From Tubiluchus corallicola (lineage: Eukaryota > Priapulida > Priapulimorpha > Priapulimorphida > Tubiluchidae), in contig JAQGDQ010000051.1 in NCBI GenBank assembly GCA_030141605.1, forward strand, positions 434,001 through 498,000: a DNA stretch of 64,000 nucleotides, written 5' to 3'. A model generated the notes under the pieces. It did no database searches. It saw only the letters and a program-made list of their open reading frames with translations, and was not told the DNA's origin. Position numbers and translations under genes: made by a program. Positions 1 through 13,070 of this stretch are shown here, piece by piece. Each line of letters starts with the position of its first letter. The first letter of the stretch is position 1.

Positions 1-194
1 GAAGATAAATTACAGCGCTTTAAGCGTCACAGCGGAGGCGGAGCGATAGACCAATATGTTTGACGTCAATTATATAGTACGCTGTATCAATCAACGCTGT
101 ATAAAACATGTAAATTTAAACTCCCGTGATGACCGCTAGACGCAGCCATTTTGAGTCATTTGAAACAGGTTTAGATAACAATGAGTAAAGTTTT

Positions 195-640
195 AAAAAA
201 AGAATCAGAGCATTCGTGGCGCAAATTTTAAATTACTGTATCTTGTCAATGAGATTAAAAATAGAATATTTGTTAGCGAGTGGTGCACCATGAAGCGAAG
301 CCAATTAGCGAAAGCATTCTAAATAATTAATAATTTTCTTTCCTAGTTACACAAGTTTTTCAAGCAGGTAAGCGAAATGCTAAGTAACATAACTTTGGAA
401 AGCTTTTTGGGACATAGTTTAACATTTGCTTTTCTTCCCCTGATAACGCTTGTGTAGGTGACGTTATATAATGGCGCGGTCGGAACAGGGTCGCGGGAAA
501 TTTAAAATGAAGACAAACAAAAAATCCTTTCAACGCAAGTACGATGTACGCATAAAATTGTTATATAAGTACATAAAATACGCATAAGTAATATAATTGT
601 TAAATGCGATTTTTCTGAAACCTACTTCCGGTAACCTTTT
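195..640. repeat. Dispersed repeat A, copy 1
   Basis: This block is a diverged direct copy of 4007-4460, and its first half also matches 838-1065. Shared landmarks, in the same order, are 'aatcagagcattcg', 'tgctaagtaa', 'cttttcttcccctgat' and 'cgatttttctgaaacctact'. No coding potential or terminal structure was recognised, so the class of element is unknown. Bases 1-194 hold nothing I can name. Confidence 0.7.
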
Positions 641-837
641 TCTTGTCCTTTAAAGTAGTAAGAAGCTGTTATCAGCTGTTGGAAGAAGACTTCTTGTCTG
701 GATTGTTTTTAAAATGCAATTTGCGGATTTGCAATAAATTTTGACAGTAGTAAAATAGGGTAGTATTTTCTGCTATAGCAGTTTGTAATGCTGAAGAAAA
801 AACAAAAACTGGACGAAAATTTTTTACAAACGAGAAA

Positions 838-1065
838 AAATAATCAGAGCATTAGCAAATGCTCTCTTCACTGACTAAGCAAATGTATAAATTACTTTAT
901 ACTGTCAGTGAGATCAACAATGTGTTTTTGATGAACCAGTGGTGCACACTGGGAAGGTGAGTCAGTACTGTTTACCAGTTGGCACGAACATTTTTAAATC
1001 ATTAAGAATTTTCAAACAGGTAAGCGTAGTGCTAAGTAATGTAACTATGAGAAGAAAGTTCTTGA
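838..1065. repeat. Dispersed repeat A, copy 2 (partial)
   Basis: This is a shorter direct copy of the repeat at 195-640 and 4007-4460. It keeps 'taatcagagcatt', 'ggcacgaacatttt' and 'gctaagtaatgtaac' but stops before the 'cttttcttcccc' half. The 61-codon open frame here is incidental. Bases 1066-1427 show nothing recognisable apart from a short (GTA)n-like run near 1405. Confidence 0.6.
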
Positions 1066-1427
1066 GGATATACTTGCTTTTTTCCTTTAAATACGCACAC
1101 GGGGTCAGCAAACGATCTGTATAGGATATATAATTAAATACAATGTAAAATGAAAAAATTAATACAGTTCAGCAAATCAAAAAACAAAGAAGCTTGCCTA
1201 ATCCAATCCAAGTTCGTTGTCGGAAGATAATTGCTTGATAATAGCTTGAGAATGGCTTGGTAATGGTTTAATGATAGTTCAAAGAAACAATACTCAAAAT
1301 CTACTTCGCCTTGGAAAGATTGAGCTGAGAAAACAAGAACATAATAAACCTATATTGTGTCATATCATTTCCAGTGGTGTCGGTGACGATGGCAATGGCA
1401 GTGGTAGTAGTAGTAGTAATAGTTTAT

Positions 1428-2098
1428 AGTTAACATTTATAGTTAAAACATCACAACTTTATTAAAACTTTTAATTTACATTTAATTTTATATTAAGAGC
1501 TCTTATTTTTCAGATCCAAACTCACTACGTTATAATAAATACGGTAAATTTCAGTATTTTCTTGTTTAACTTTAAAAATTGAAATTGTCCTACAGTAATT
1601 ACATACACACTTGTGTCAGTAAGGAAATAATTAGGCATGAATGCTTTGTTAAATCACAATTATTTACTTGCCTTAACTCTTATCTATTTTGTCAATAGTG
1701 TTCCTATAATTATAAATAGTCAGTAATTATAAAAACAGTTAAGAGCACGTCTTTAAATACAAATTTTATGCTACTAAAAAACATTTATAGTTAAAACACC
1801 ACAACTTTATTAAAAATTTTAAATTACATCAGTGATCATCAGCGATAAATTTTTACAAACACAAAACGAGTTTATATATATTGTTGTACGTTTGTAAAAA
1901 ATTACCACCAACGATGACAGCAGTAGCTCTGTCAAAACGTTTGACATGATTTTTTAACTATGTAATTTAAAATTTTAATAAAGTTGTGTTGTTTTAACTA
2001 TAAATGTCTTTAAGTAATATAAAATTTAAGTAGTGAAATTTACCGATTTATTATAACGTAGTGAGTTTGGATCTGAAAAATAGGAGCTCTTAATATCA
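1428..2098. repeat. Inverted-repeat element with two arm modules
   Basis: Module A ('acatttatagttaaaac' followed by 'cacaactttatta') is at 1430-1475 and again at 1777-1826. Module B ('agatccaaactcactacg' with flanks) is at about 1483-1556. Both recur in reverse complement, A at about 1953-2010 and B at about 2036-2098. The copies are nearly identical and could pair into a large hairpin. This looks like a small nonautonomous foldback or MITE-type element, but I could not find target-site duplications. Confidence 0.6.
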
Positions 2099-3585
<1,487 letters not shown>

Positions 3586-4006
3586 CCTTTCTATCTCCTC
3601 TCCTGCTCTATCTCACTTTCACTCTCTTCCTCTCCCCCATTTCCCTCTTTCTCTCTCTCACACACACGCACTCACTCACGCAGCATGTACGCACGCACAC
3701 ACACAATCTTTATAATTCACTAATCAATCTTGCATTTCAGAGTATAGAACACGGTCTTAACGTTCACTTTGCAAGCGAAAGATCCCCACTTTTTCTTTCG
3801 GACACGACAAATGGATTGTTTCAGTGAGAAAAGACAATGGACACTTATCCCGACAAGTCGCAAATAAACTGTCATCTATCTACATAGGTCAAGAATTTAT
3901 TTACGTCAAAACAGCATTTATGTATTCAATTTGTTTATTACGCGTATAAACACACATATGTATGATTTGAAACAAGTTCATGTAATACTGAGTAAAGTTT
4001 GAATAT

Positions 4007-4460
4007 ATAATCAGAGCATTCGTAGCGCACACGCCACTAACTAAGTAAAATCTTAAATTATTGTATCTTGTCAGTCAGATTAAAAATACATTTCTGGTTA
4101 GTGAGTGGCGCACCTGGGAGGGTGAGCCAGCGACATTTTACCCATTGGCACGAACATTTTAAATTATTTTTTCTAGTTACGCAAGTCTTTCCAGTGGGCA
4201 AGCAAAATGCTAAGTAATATAGATTTGCATTGAAAGTTTTTTGGGTCATAATTTAACATTACCTTTTCTTCCCCTGATTTACGTTCGCGTAAGTGACGTC
4301 ATGTAATAACGCCATCGGAACAGTACTGCGGGAGATTTAAAATGAAAACAAACAAAAATTCCTTTAATGTGAGCACGATATATGCATGAAATTGCTGTAA
4401 AGTAATATAATTTTTTAAGGCGATTTTTCTGAAACCTACTTCAGGTACATTTTTTGTGCT
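4007..4460. repeat. Dispersed repeat A, copy 3
   Basis: This is a direct, diverged copy of 195-640 with the same order of landmarks over about 450 bp. Several insertions and deletions separate the copies. It also carries 'gtgagtggcgcacc', matching 'gcgagtggtgcacc' in copy 1. The minus-strand 63-codon frame inside it is not supported as a gene. Confidence 0.7.
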
Positions 4461-4995
4461 TTAAGTAGTGCTTGGCAAACATAGTCTAACTGTGTAAGTT
4501 AGGATTATTTGTTATCCAGTTTCTCGTCTCTTATGTAAAATTTATCTCTAACGGTCTCATTGTTTAGGTCATTAACAAAGATAAACTGTTCACTTTCACG
4601 CATATTTGCAAAAGAAGGAAATATTTTTTCAGGCAAAGAAGGATTTAGTAAAATTTAAACTGATAATTTACATATATAAAACCAAACATTTAGTACATAC
4701 GTATAGACAGACACCCTAAGTCTCAGCCAATTGAATTCAAAGAGTTGCAGCCCTTTAAATTGCCAGCGTCGTCAAAACAAAGATATGGGCAGGCAAATAC
4801 CAAAAACCCATATTGGTTCCTTTAAACGCTGTGCAAACGAAGCCGTAAGTCGTGCAGGCGTATGTAATACATCATTCGATTGGCCCAAAAATTTAGTATC
4901 AGATACACTGTGCCAAAATTATACGAGTGTTTCGTTTAGCCACAAAATGGCGATAAGTAGTAGCCTAGTTAAAGCAGTTAGTACTTAAGTAGTAG
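4461..4995. other. Unassigned sequence
   Basis: The 85-codon frame at 4731-4988 has no recognisable domain, no splice context I would trust and no repeat partner in the window. I see nothing else here. Confidence 0.3.
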
Positions 4996-5738
4996 TAGTA
5001 CACTTCGCCAGTGCATCTTTCGCCATTTTGTCATTTCGTCAGTTGATAATAGAAATACTGCAATACAAATTGAAAGTCATGCCACTCATGTTTGTCAAGA
5101 TAACCCCAAAATATACTTTACCAATTTGCATTCTTTTTAAAGCTAGTCCTAGAACAATGTGCCAAGTGATACCTGTTAAACAGTAATACAGCAACCTTGC
5201 AATGTGTTCTAACGTGCGATAGCTTCTCGGCCTAGTAAGCCGAAAACGTCTCCATCTCGAGTGTCAGCCACGTGATTCCGGAAGGCTTTCTTTAAAAGAT
5301 GTGTCTTCCCAAATTAGGTATTTCGACACCTTCGTCTCATATATTAAAGGAAACATCTCGTTTATGCGAATTTGAAAATAATAGCAGGTCCTAATGTCGA
5401 TTTTCGACCGGACATCTTATTTACTGCAGTGTTGCAGCTAAACGAAACTCGACTTGCAACTTTGACACGGTACATCTATGTTTCATTGCAAATCGAATGA
5501 CATATAGCAAGCCTCTGTAGGACTTACGTCTTTCATTCACAAAGCGCTTAAATGAACCATGCGATTCCTAATGTCAATGGAGACTTCAAAGTCAGTTAAG
5601 TCTTCAGAGTTAGTCAGAGATTACATTGGCGAAAATACAGACACTTGCGAAAAGATGCACTGGCGAAAAGATGCACTGGCAAAAAGATTTACTTGCGAAA
5701 ACGTAGACTGGCGAAGTGGATGATTACCAAAACGATGC
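4996..5738. mobile_element. Foldback-like element 1 (inverted 16-bp unit arrays)
   Basis: The right end (about 5622-5738) is a run of about seven degenerate units of 16-18 bp, typified by 'actggcgaaaagatgc'. The left end (about 5001-5045) has three units in reverse complement ('ttcgccagtgcatc', 'tttcgccattttgtc', 'atttcgtcag'). The 575 bp between show no coding capacity. Oppositely oriented short-unit arrays at the ends are the layout of foldback transposons. No family match or target duplication could be confirmed by eye. Confidence 0.5.
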
Positions 5739-6344
5739 CTAACCGGTTACGTTATAAAGTGTGGGCGAGTAGGATTGTGCTTGTTTATAATCAATGTTGC
5801 AATGATTATATTCACTTTATGATATACTTCTGTATAATAGTGGTTTTGCGTAAACTAACACTTCTGTCGTATACCCAACATTGCAACTTTATCTTTGACT
5901 TTTTATAAGATATGACGATGCATGATATAAAAAATAGTAACTGCCCAGTGCACAGTGAATAAAATTATTATTTTTAAATAGTAAACCGGAAAACATAGTA
6001 AGCTGAATGATGAAGATTTTGTCAAAGAACTTGATTCTGATGATCCATGTCTGTTGAAACATGTTGTGTTGAAACACAAGCTACGTACTCTGATGTACAC
6101 TTGAATGGGTACACCTGCCATCAGTGTTGTAATTTTGAACTGATGGTGCTGATTCACTAGTTCATTTCATCTTATAAAACAATGTTACAGAAACCAAAGT
6201 ATCAGATTACTTTTATAAAATAAACTTGCCATAGTTGCTATGCAACGCTGATAAAAAATGGTCTCGTAGTGGATCGAACCATCACAATGTGGGGGTATGG
6301 GTGAAAATAAATAGCCCTTCGCCGTCGTAACAGTAATATAGAGA
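5739..6344. other. AT-rich sequence ending in an LTR-like fragment
   Basis: Most of this stretch shows nothing recognisable. About 6258-6337 ('tggatcgaaccatcacaatg' through 'cgtcgtaaca') closely resembles two places inside the solo-LTR-like insertion at 11350-11960. A related terminus therefore lies directly against the 5' end of the LINE remnant that follows. Confidence 0.45.
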
Positions 6345-7265
6345 TAAATTTGGTGCCAGACAATATGGTGGCGTGGCTGTTTTTATAAAGAATGAATTAC
6401 GCAAACGCATTCAATTTTTGGAGAAAATTTGTAACGATTTTATGTGGTTAAAACTGCGGAAACAGTTTTTTAGTTTTGAACAAGATAATTTCCTCTGTGG
6501 TGTTTATATATCACCACAAATTTTTTCTTATGCATGCCGTATGTAGGGTGAACTTAATGCATATAATTTGTTAAAAGCAGATATTGCAGTGTTAAGCAAT
6601 GTGGGCGTTGTAATATTAATGTGAGATTTTGATTCTCGTACAACCGATAATTTAGATTTTATTGAATTTGATGAGAATGATTCTTATTTACCCTTGCCAA
6701 ATGAGTACAAAATAGACCTGCGGAGCGTCTATAGGCAATCTACTGATTCTCACTCTGTAGACTAGTGTTGTCATAAGTTATTAGACATTTGCAAATCGAA
6801 TCAACTGAGGATATTAACTCTAGGTGATAATATTGGCAGGTGTATTTCTTTTAGGTATAATGGTGCAAACACAATAGACTGTGGTATTGTATCTTATAAT
6901 ATTTTAGATAATTTTGTTAACCACTTTTCTGTTAAAGAGAAGACTGTATATTCAGATCATAGTTGTATACAAATGCTTTTAGATACAACCTTTTTCTGTA
7001 ACTCTGAGAACACTATTTCTAATAACTCACATGACCTGTGACAGCTGCCAAAATTAGTTGAATGGACGAACAGTTTAAGTTTTCTAATGCATTAGCAAGT
7101 GATAACATCCAAAATATACTAAGGCAGGTTAACAACATGAAATTTACAGGGTCGGAATGTGACTTCAGTCAAGCTGTAGACCGGGAGCACAGAGCACTTT
7201 AAGGCAAAATTCGAGCACAAAAGGTTTGAGTAGCTAAACAGAATGCACAAAGGTCAAGTTTCAAA
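6345..7265 (+). pseudogene. Non-LTR retrotransposon, endonuclease (EEP) domain remnant
   Basis: Joining short open pieces in the + frames gives the look of an apurinic-type endonuclease/exonuclease/phosphatase domain of a LINE: 'GGVAVFIKNEL', 'VYISP', a degraded 'G/DFDSRT' segment, 'LLDICKSNQLRI', 'NTIDCGIVSYNIL' and 'YSDHSCI' (the SDH motif). Several stops and frameshifts make it dead. Reverse transcriptase and C-terminal pieces of what seems the same element resume at 10395 and 11965, after later insertions. Confidence 0.75.
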
Positions 7266-7526
7266 AATATGTTTTTCTTGTGTTGTGCAACCTGTCATGA
7301 GAGGCCAATGGTCACGTAAAAGAAGTAAAAAAATAACCATTTATTGCAAAATTTAAGCACAAGAAAATTTTGTACGCCAGTGTATAAAGCATGGTCAGTA
7401 GTGCTTAGATTCATGGTCAAGGCAAAAAATAACAGTCATAAGTGGACACAAGACAAACTTGACCGTTGGCCAGTGGCCACTATTTCACATAAATTAGAGC
7501 ACAAGAAAAATTTTTGTGGGAGCTTG

Positions 7527-10389
7527 TAGTACTTGCCCAGTACATGCTAAATCTATACTCAAGACAACAAAAATGCAGTCATAAATATCCTTCAAGCAAA
7601 AAAATGTATGCGGTCCACACCTATCATCGTTCAAAATTATAACTGAAAAAACTACAAACTTACATAAGCCTATAATATTTTCGTTACAATTTATACTGTA
7701 ATTGATTGAGCCTACATAATGGATATTTCAACATTAAAACAATAGGATTTATTTGCTCAAATAGCTTCTGCTTTATTTAAAATTTGACCAATTTACTGTA
7801 ACTGCAACAATGAACTAATTTGAAGTGCAATGCGTGCATTATAGGATTCTTTCGCCATCTGAAAATCAGTCATAATTTCAGATCACTTGTAACGACGTGT
7901 TTACTGCAAAACAAGTTTAGCCAATATTTCAATTTTGTAGACTTTGCAGTGTATTATTCATTGTGAAGATACTGCAGAAAAACAACAGAGTGAGCGGGAA
8001 CTTAAAAAATTTAGCGGCATCACTGGGAAAAGATCCAATGTTTGCCAAGCAAAGATAGAACCAAGTACAGTATGCAAAGTCAAGATATCAAAGCATTATT
8101 TCAAACTTGCCAGAAAATGCATCAGACAATGATGGTTTTCGCTTTGGCTGCTATAAGAATTTTACTGCAGTCTCGGATGGAGGAGACAAAAGGCAGAAAC
8201 CAGAAGCCAGAAGTCTTCAGCTGCGTTCATCATTTTCTTCTCCTTTCGGCAAATCTAAAAACCCAAGTGGCATTTTACCAAAGATGTACTTACTGCCTGA
8301 CAAAAAGCAAAAAAAAAACGGGCAGGCACAGTAGAAAAGCGAAATCCTTGTGAGACCGAAACAGCTGAAATGTCCATCAAGGAGGCAGCCAATTAACTAG
8401 AAGATTCCTCTTTGCTAACCAAAATTGGTGGCATAGACTTCATCGCCAAAAAATGATGTATCACAGTACCTGCAAAAGTTCACTTCTGAAAATGAGTGCT
8501 CGGGCAGAAGCGGGGTTAGCAGATAGTAGCAGATACACAATGGAAAAAATTGGATGCTGATTCTTTGAAGCAAATGTGTTCTTACATTGAGGAGAATATC
8601 AGTGGTAACAAACTACGTCTGTTTAATTTCGCTATAAAGATTACTGTGATGGAAATGGTGAAACTGCAGTTTCATCTGAATGGTAATTTAAAAAATGTTA
8701 GAAAAGCATTTTGAAGGAAGACTGACTTCTACCACCCGTCGAAAAGAAAGGGTATTGTTTTATTTAGTAGCGACATTCTACTTGGCGATGCTGTGAAGAC
8801 AGTATATGGTTACACTAGAACACCACGAGCATTAATCACAAAAGCAACATTACTACTTCGTAAAGAATTAATGTCTGTATGCAAAGAGTCCTTACCACAA
8901 CTGCTAACAATTGAGAGCCTTAAGAAAGGAGAAGGTTCACCTCCAGAACTTGTTACAATGTTTCTTTTGAGATTTTGTTTGGCAGTTTTGGGACAAAGAC
9001 CAATGACCATGATGAAATTTTGGAAAGAAGATCTCTCTCATCAGCAGAAGATGCTCTGTGCATTGTGACAAAAGGTAAAGTTAAGGTAACTCATTCTAGG
9101 ATTGGGTGTAAAAAGTATGGTTGGAAGTAAAAAACTTCTAACAGTTTTGAACCGTTTTAGTCATGCTATCAGCTACCATACTGTAGAGGAATTCAAAACC
9201 ATCAGTGCAACCTCTATTGTTCAACAAAATAAATCTTCTCTCGATGGTAATAAGCCAAACGAAATACTTGGACTTGCATTTGACAACTATGACGAATTTA
9301 CAGAAACTCTGTCTAGAAAAGACACTTTGTATGATACAGTAGGGAGTAGGGATCTTTTATCAAAATGTTTCACAGAATGTAGTAAGCAGCGAGAAAGATT
9401 AGCTCATGTTATATAATGAGAGTGTTCTTGAAAGGCAAATGGTGATGAAGTCTATGTCACCAATTTTGGCTAGCAAAGGGATATTTTCTAGTTATTAAGC
9501 TGCCTCCTTGATGGACATTTCAGTAGTTTTCATCTCACTAGCATTTAATTTTTTTACTGTGCCTACCCTCTTTTTTGCTTTTTGTCAGGCAGTACGCACA
9601 TCTTTGGTAAAATGCCATTTGAGTTTTTAGATTTGCTGAAAGGAGAAGAAAAAGATGAACGCAAGTGGAGACTTCTGGCTTCTACCTTTTGTCTCCTCCA
9701 TCTGAGACTGCAGTTAAATTCTTGTAGCAGCCAAAGTGAAAACCATCATTGTCTGATGCATTTTCAGGCAATTTTGAAATAATGCTTTGATATTTTGACT
9801 TGGCATATTGTACTTGATTCTGTGTTTGCTTGGTACATTTTTGGATCTTTTCCCAGTGATGCGGCAAAATTTTTTAAGTTCCTGTTCACTCTGCTGTTTT
9901 TCTGCAGTACCTACACTGCATGTCTACAAAATTGAAATATTGGCTAAACTTATCAAATGTTTTGCAGCAAACACGTTACAACTGATCTGAAATTATGACT
10001 GATTTTCAAACGACAAAAAATCCCATAATGCACACACTGCAAATTGTAACTAGATTGTATCTCCAATATTGAATTTATTCAAATTTGTTTATTGTGTCAG
10101 TTATGGTAAATTGGTCAAATTTTAAATAAAGCAAAAGCTATTTGTGCAAATAAATCCTATTGTTTTAATGCTGAAATATCCATTATGTAGGCTCAATCAA
10201 TTACAGTATTAATTGTAAGGAAAATATTATAGGCTTATGTAAGTTTGTACTTTTTCAGTTATAATTTTGAACGATGATAATAATAATAATAGGTGTGGAC
10301 AGCATACATTTTTTTGTCTTAAGGATATTTATGACTGCATTTCTTTTATCTTGAGTTAAGATTTGGCATGTACTGGACAAGTACTACTT
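7527..10389 (+). mobile_element. DNA-transposon-like element with ~0.9 kb inverted repeats
   Basis: Bases 7527-8430 reappear as a reverse complement at about 9485-10389, with many small differences. The outermost shared bases are 'gtagtacttg' on the left and 'caagtactac' on the right. Landmarks in both arms include 'taatggatatttca', 'tcagtcataatttcag', 'atgcatcagacaatgatgg' and 'ctcggatggaggagac'. The central 1 kb carries a broken coding region. The element sits inside a LINE remnant whose halves flank it, so it is the younger insertion. The arms look protein-coding themselves, so this may be an inverted duplication rather than ordinary TIRs. Confidence 0.65.
8531..9416 (+). pseudogene. Broken ORF of the long-inverted-repeat element
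   Basis: Several + frames give pieces such as 'QWKKLDADSLKQMCSYIEEN', 'SLSSAEDALCIVTKGKVKV' and, at 9102-9416, 'GSKKLLTVLNRFSHAISYHT' followed by 'AFDNYDEFTETLSRKDTLYD'. From memory these resemble a family of uncharacterised proteins scattered through cnidarian and mollusc genomes, with an 'AWDN.DR..ET.SG' core; I cannot name the family. At least three frameshifts or stops separate the pieces. The N-terminal part ('ENASDNDGFRFGCYKN') lies in the inverted arms and so exists twice, in opposite directions. Confidence 0.5.
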
Positions 10390-10629
10390 AAAAAAATTAC
10401 AGACAAAGAGGCCATTGACTGAGCTAGATTTTCGAATCACAAATAACAAGATTCTAAAAGCTGTAAAAAAAATGTTGAATTTAAGAAAGTCACGGGCATC
10501 CTAAAATTGGTGTGCCCTTGTTTATCCATCCGTTAAACAAATTATTTAATTTAATTCTTACCAGTTGGTATTTCCCAAAAGTATGGGCTGAGAGTCTACC
10601 TGTACCTATCCATAAATCAGGATACAAGG

Positions 10630-11037
10630 CTGTAGCGGATAGCCCTATAGGCTGAATAGGCTGAAGCCTAAGGCCCGGGATCAAAAGGGGCCCGGCAAAA
10701 TAAAACGAAAAATTTTTTTTTGTAAAAAAATAAATTGACAAAAGAGCAAGGGGCCCGCCAAAATAAAATATAGAAAAAAGTTTTTTTTTCAGTCAGTCAG
10801 TCACTATATTTCAAATCGGGTTTACACAAATCAAGTTTACACAATTTAAGTTTACGTAATTCAAGTTTACACAATTTAAGTTTACACAATTCACGTTTAC
10901 ACAGTTTAAGTTTAAGTTCAAAATTTCCGAATTTTTTTCAGTCTCCACAAAAACACGTCAGCTCAGCAGTGTAGCAACATTTAAAAGGCCCGTTCCAAGC
11001 TCAAGCCTAAGGCCCATAAAATCATAATCCGCCGCTG
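10630..11037. mobile_element. hAT-like nonautonomous element with 8-bp TSD
   Basis: A 408-bp insertion splits the LINE reverse transcriptase between 'SGY' and 'KGKPDNYR'. It is flanked by ATACAAGG at 10622-10629 and 11038-11045. Its ends are imperfect inverted repeats ('ctgtagcggat' against reverse-complement 'cagcggcggat'). An 8-bp duplication with CAG-like ends suggests the hAT superfamily. The 'ggcccgggatcaaaagggg' and 'aagcctaaggccc' segments recall the ends of the element at 43374-44432. No transposase is encoded. Confidence 0.75.
10818..10915. repeat. Tandem array of a 15-bp unit
   Basis: About six copies of 'aagtttacacaattt' with small changes ('gtttacgtaattc', 'cgtttacacagttt') lie in tandem inside the hAT-like insertion. 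Confidence 0.85.
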
Positions 11038-11349
11038 ATACAAGGGCAAACCTGATAACTATAGAGGAATTTCCCTCTCTAGCTGTCTAGGAAAGTTATT
11101 AACCAGAATATTAAATTAAAGATTAAACCTATATCTAGAAAATAATGAGCTTATAAAAAAAAGAACAAATCAGCTTTCGTAAAGGTTATAGAACAGCTGA
11201 TTGCATATTTGCGCTTAAAACAGTTGTCAATAACACGTTAATAACTTACGGCGCTTTTGTAAGTTAATACTATCCCTAGTATTAAAACCTTAAAAGGTAA
11301 CGGTATGAAATGTACGAATTTACTGCGCCAGGCTATTTTCTTATGATAT

Positions 11350-11960
11350 TGTAACGAAGAGCGGATATGCTGCACTCCATGTCGGTTTTCATTACGGAGC
11401 AGGTGCTGAGATGGAAGATGGAGCTGCGCGCCAGTCCACTGAACCGACGAGGCAATTTCATATCATCTACTTATAGCGCTGCCATGCAATTTCTTCGTAA
11501 TGGATTGAACCATCACAATGTAGGGGGTGGGACGAAGTTAATGGCATTTCGCCCCCGTAACATTGTCGTCCTTTACAGAAAATGGTTCGTCCTCGAACTA
11601 GAATGAAGCACACAGAAGAAGAAATATTTTTTTGATTGAAAAATAAATGTACAAGTTTTACAGGAGTACAAAATTTCTGTTGTACAATGCCTAAAAAGTT
11701 TTTGCTATTTAAGGGCATAACGCTTTGCTCAGTCCGGGCCGGATTCAGCAGGCGGTCTCGAGGACTTCTGGGCTTCAATTTGCCGTGAAAGTTGATGTCC
11801 GAGTACGTGCGTCTCGCTTGCAAGGTTGGTGTTCCTCAACCAGATGGCTGGAGTAGGTCCGCAGCTTATAGCTGCTATGCAATTTCTTCGTCATGGATCG
11901 AACCATCACAATGTAGCTTTGTGGGACGAAAATAAATGGCATTTTTTCGCCCCCGTAACA
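11350..11960. mobile_element. Solo-LTR-like insertion (611 bp, TSD ATAT)
   Basis: The insertion starts TGTAACGAAG and ends CCCCCGTAACA, the TG..CA form of an LTR. It is flanked by ATAT at 11346-11349 and 11961-11964. It interrupts the LINE remnant. An internal segment ('gaaccatcacaatgtag' to 'ttcgcccccgtaac', 11506-11570) is repeated at the 3' end (11896-11960), so the insertion is partly self-duplicated. A related terminus occurs at 6258-6337. A DNA transposon with short TGTAACG inverted ends is the alternative. Confidence 0.6.
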
Positions 11961-11964
11961 ATAT

Positions 11965-13070
11965 TAATCTGCGAGTAGCAATTAGAATTTTTGAGTTGTC
12001 ATCAGGCCTATATGTTTGTATGCTACATGCTTGCCATATTATTCTAATTTTCGAAGAATAGTGAAATAATCTAATTTAGAATCATGTAATGACGTGTTGA
12101 AATCTGAAAGTGTTAATCTAAAATGTGTCACTTGTTGTTGAATGTTGGTTCTGGTACAGTTAGAAATGCTGTGAGAGGTGAACTAGGTAAATTTCCGTTG
12201 TTTATTAATGCAGTCAAAAATTGTTTGAATTTGTGGCTCCCTCTCTTGGAGGCACCAGATAATAGCCTCGCAAAAGATGCTTATGTTCTTTCTAAAGACA
12301 TTCGCGAAAGTGGTGGACTTTCGTGGGCTACGTTCATTAAAACTGTTTTGTTTGATCTGGGTTTGGGAGCACCAAGGTACATTTCATAGAAAGAAATTTG
12401 TCGAAGCCATCAATGATAAACTGGAATCTTGGTATAGACAGTACTGGCAGCAGGAAATGAACCGGGCTGCACCGAATGAAAATAGGAATAAACTTAGAAC
12501 GTATAAGCTTTTTAAAAATTCTTATAAGATGGAAAATTAGTTGTTAATTGGTATTTAGTAACATGTCAAAACTAACTTAACAAGATTTCGTATTAGTGCT
12601 CATAAATTAGCAATTGAAGTCAGTAGATATCATAAGCAGAAAAATACCTGTGGAACAACGAGTATGTAAAAATTGTTGTTTGACCAAAGTAGAGGATGAA
12701 TTGCATGTAATTATTGAATGCCCACTGTACGCTAACATAAGAGAATGTTTTTTGTATTCTTGCTGATATCTGTCCTGACTTTCAATATAATTAAGTTTCC
12801 TAATGAGCAGTTAGTGTTTTAAAATGCGTCACAAGTTTACACGTCAGGCTGAATAAGAGTGAAAATTTTATATGCAACAGCATTTTAAACAGTGATGTAA
12901 ACTTTTCTTCTGTAATTAGACGCCATTGGCGTAGTTTGTTATATCGTTAATTGTTATTTGTGTTATTGTTGTGTGTCACGATCTATTGTATTATTTGTAT
13001 TAATTTGTGATGTGTATATGAACTTTGTAAAGTTTGAAATAAAATATTAAATCAAATCAAACAAGATGTA
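11965..13070 (+). pseudogene. LINE C-terminal region and 3' end
   Basis: Pieces such as 'GTVRNAVRGELGKFPLFINA', 'LSWATFIKTVLFDLGLG', 'VEQRVCKNC' and 'VEDELHVIIECPLYANIREC' form the C-terminal part of many non-LTR ORF2 proteins, with a degraded Cys-rich tail after the reverse transcriptase. Frames shift repeatedly. The element appears to end near 13050-13070 in 'taaatcaaatcaaa', a short repeat tail. This closes the LINE that starts at about 6345. Confidence 0.75.

Larger units (their letters stand above)
10395..11349 (+). pseudogene. LINE reverse transcriptase remnant, interrupted
   Basis: The + frames show 'LTELDFRITNNKILKAV', 'FNLILTSWYFPKVWAESLPV', then after an insertion 'KGKPDNYRGISLSSCLGKLL' and 'NQLSFRKGYRTADCIFAL'. 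These are the N-terminal reverse transcriptase motifs of non-LTR elements. The frame is interrupted at 10630-11037 by an insertion with a perfect target duplication, and again at 11350. It continues the endonuclease remnant at 6345-7265. Confidence 0.8.

Noticed and set aside
6258-6337. Reverse-complement GGTTCGATCC resembling a tRNA B box, suggesting a tRNA gene or tRNA-derived SINE
   Set aside because: No A box at the right distance and no cloverleaf. The same segment recurs inside an LTR-like element at 11350-11960, which explains it better.
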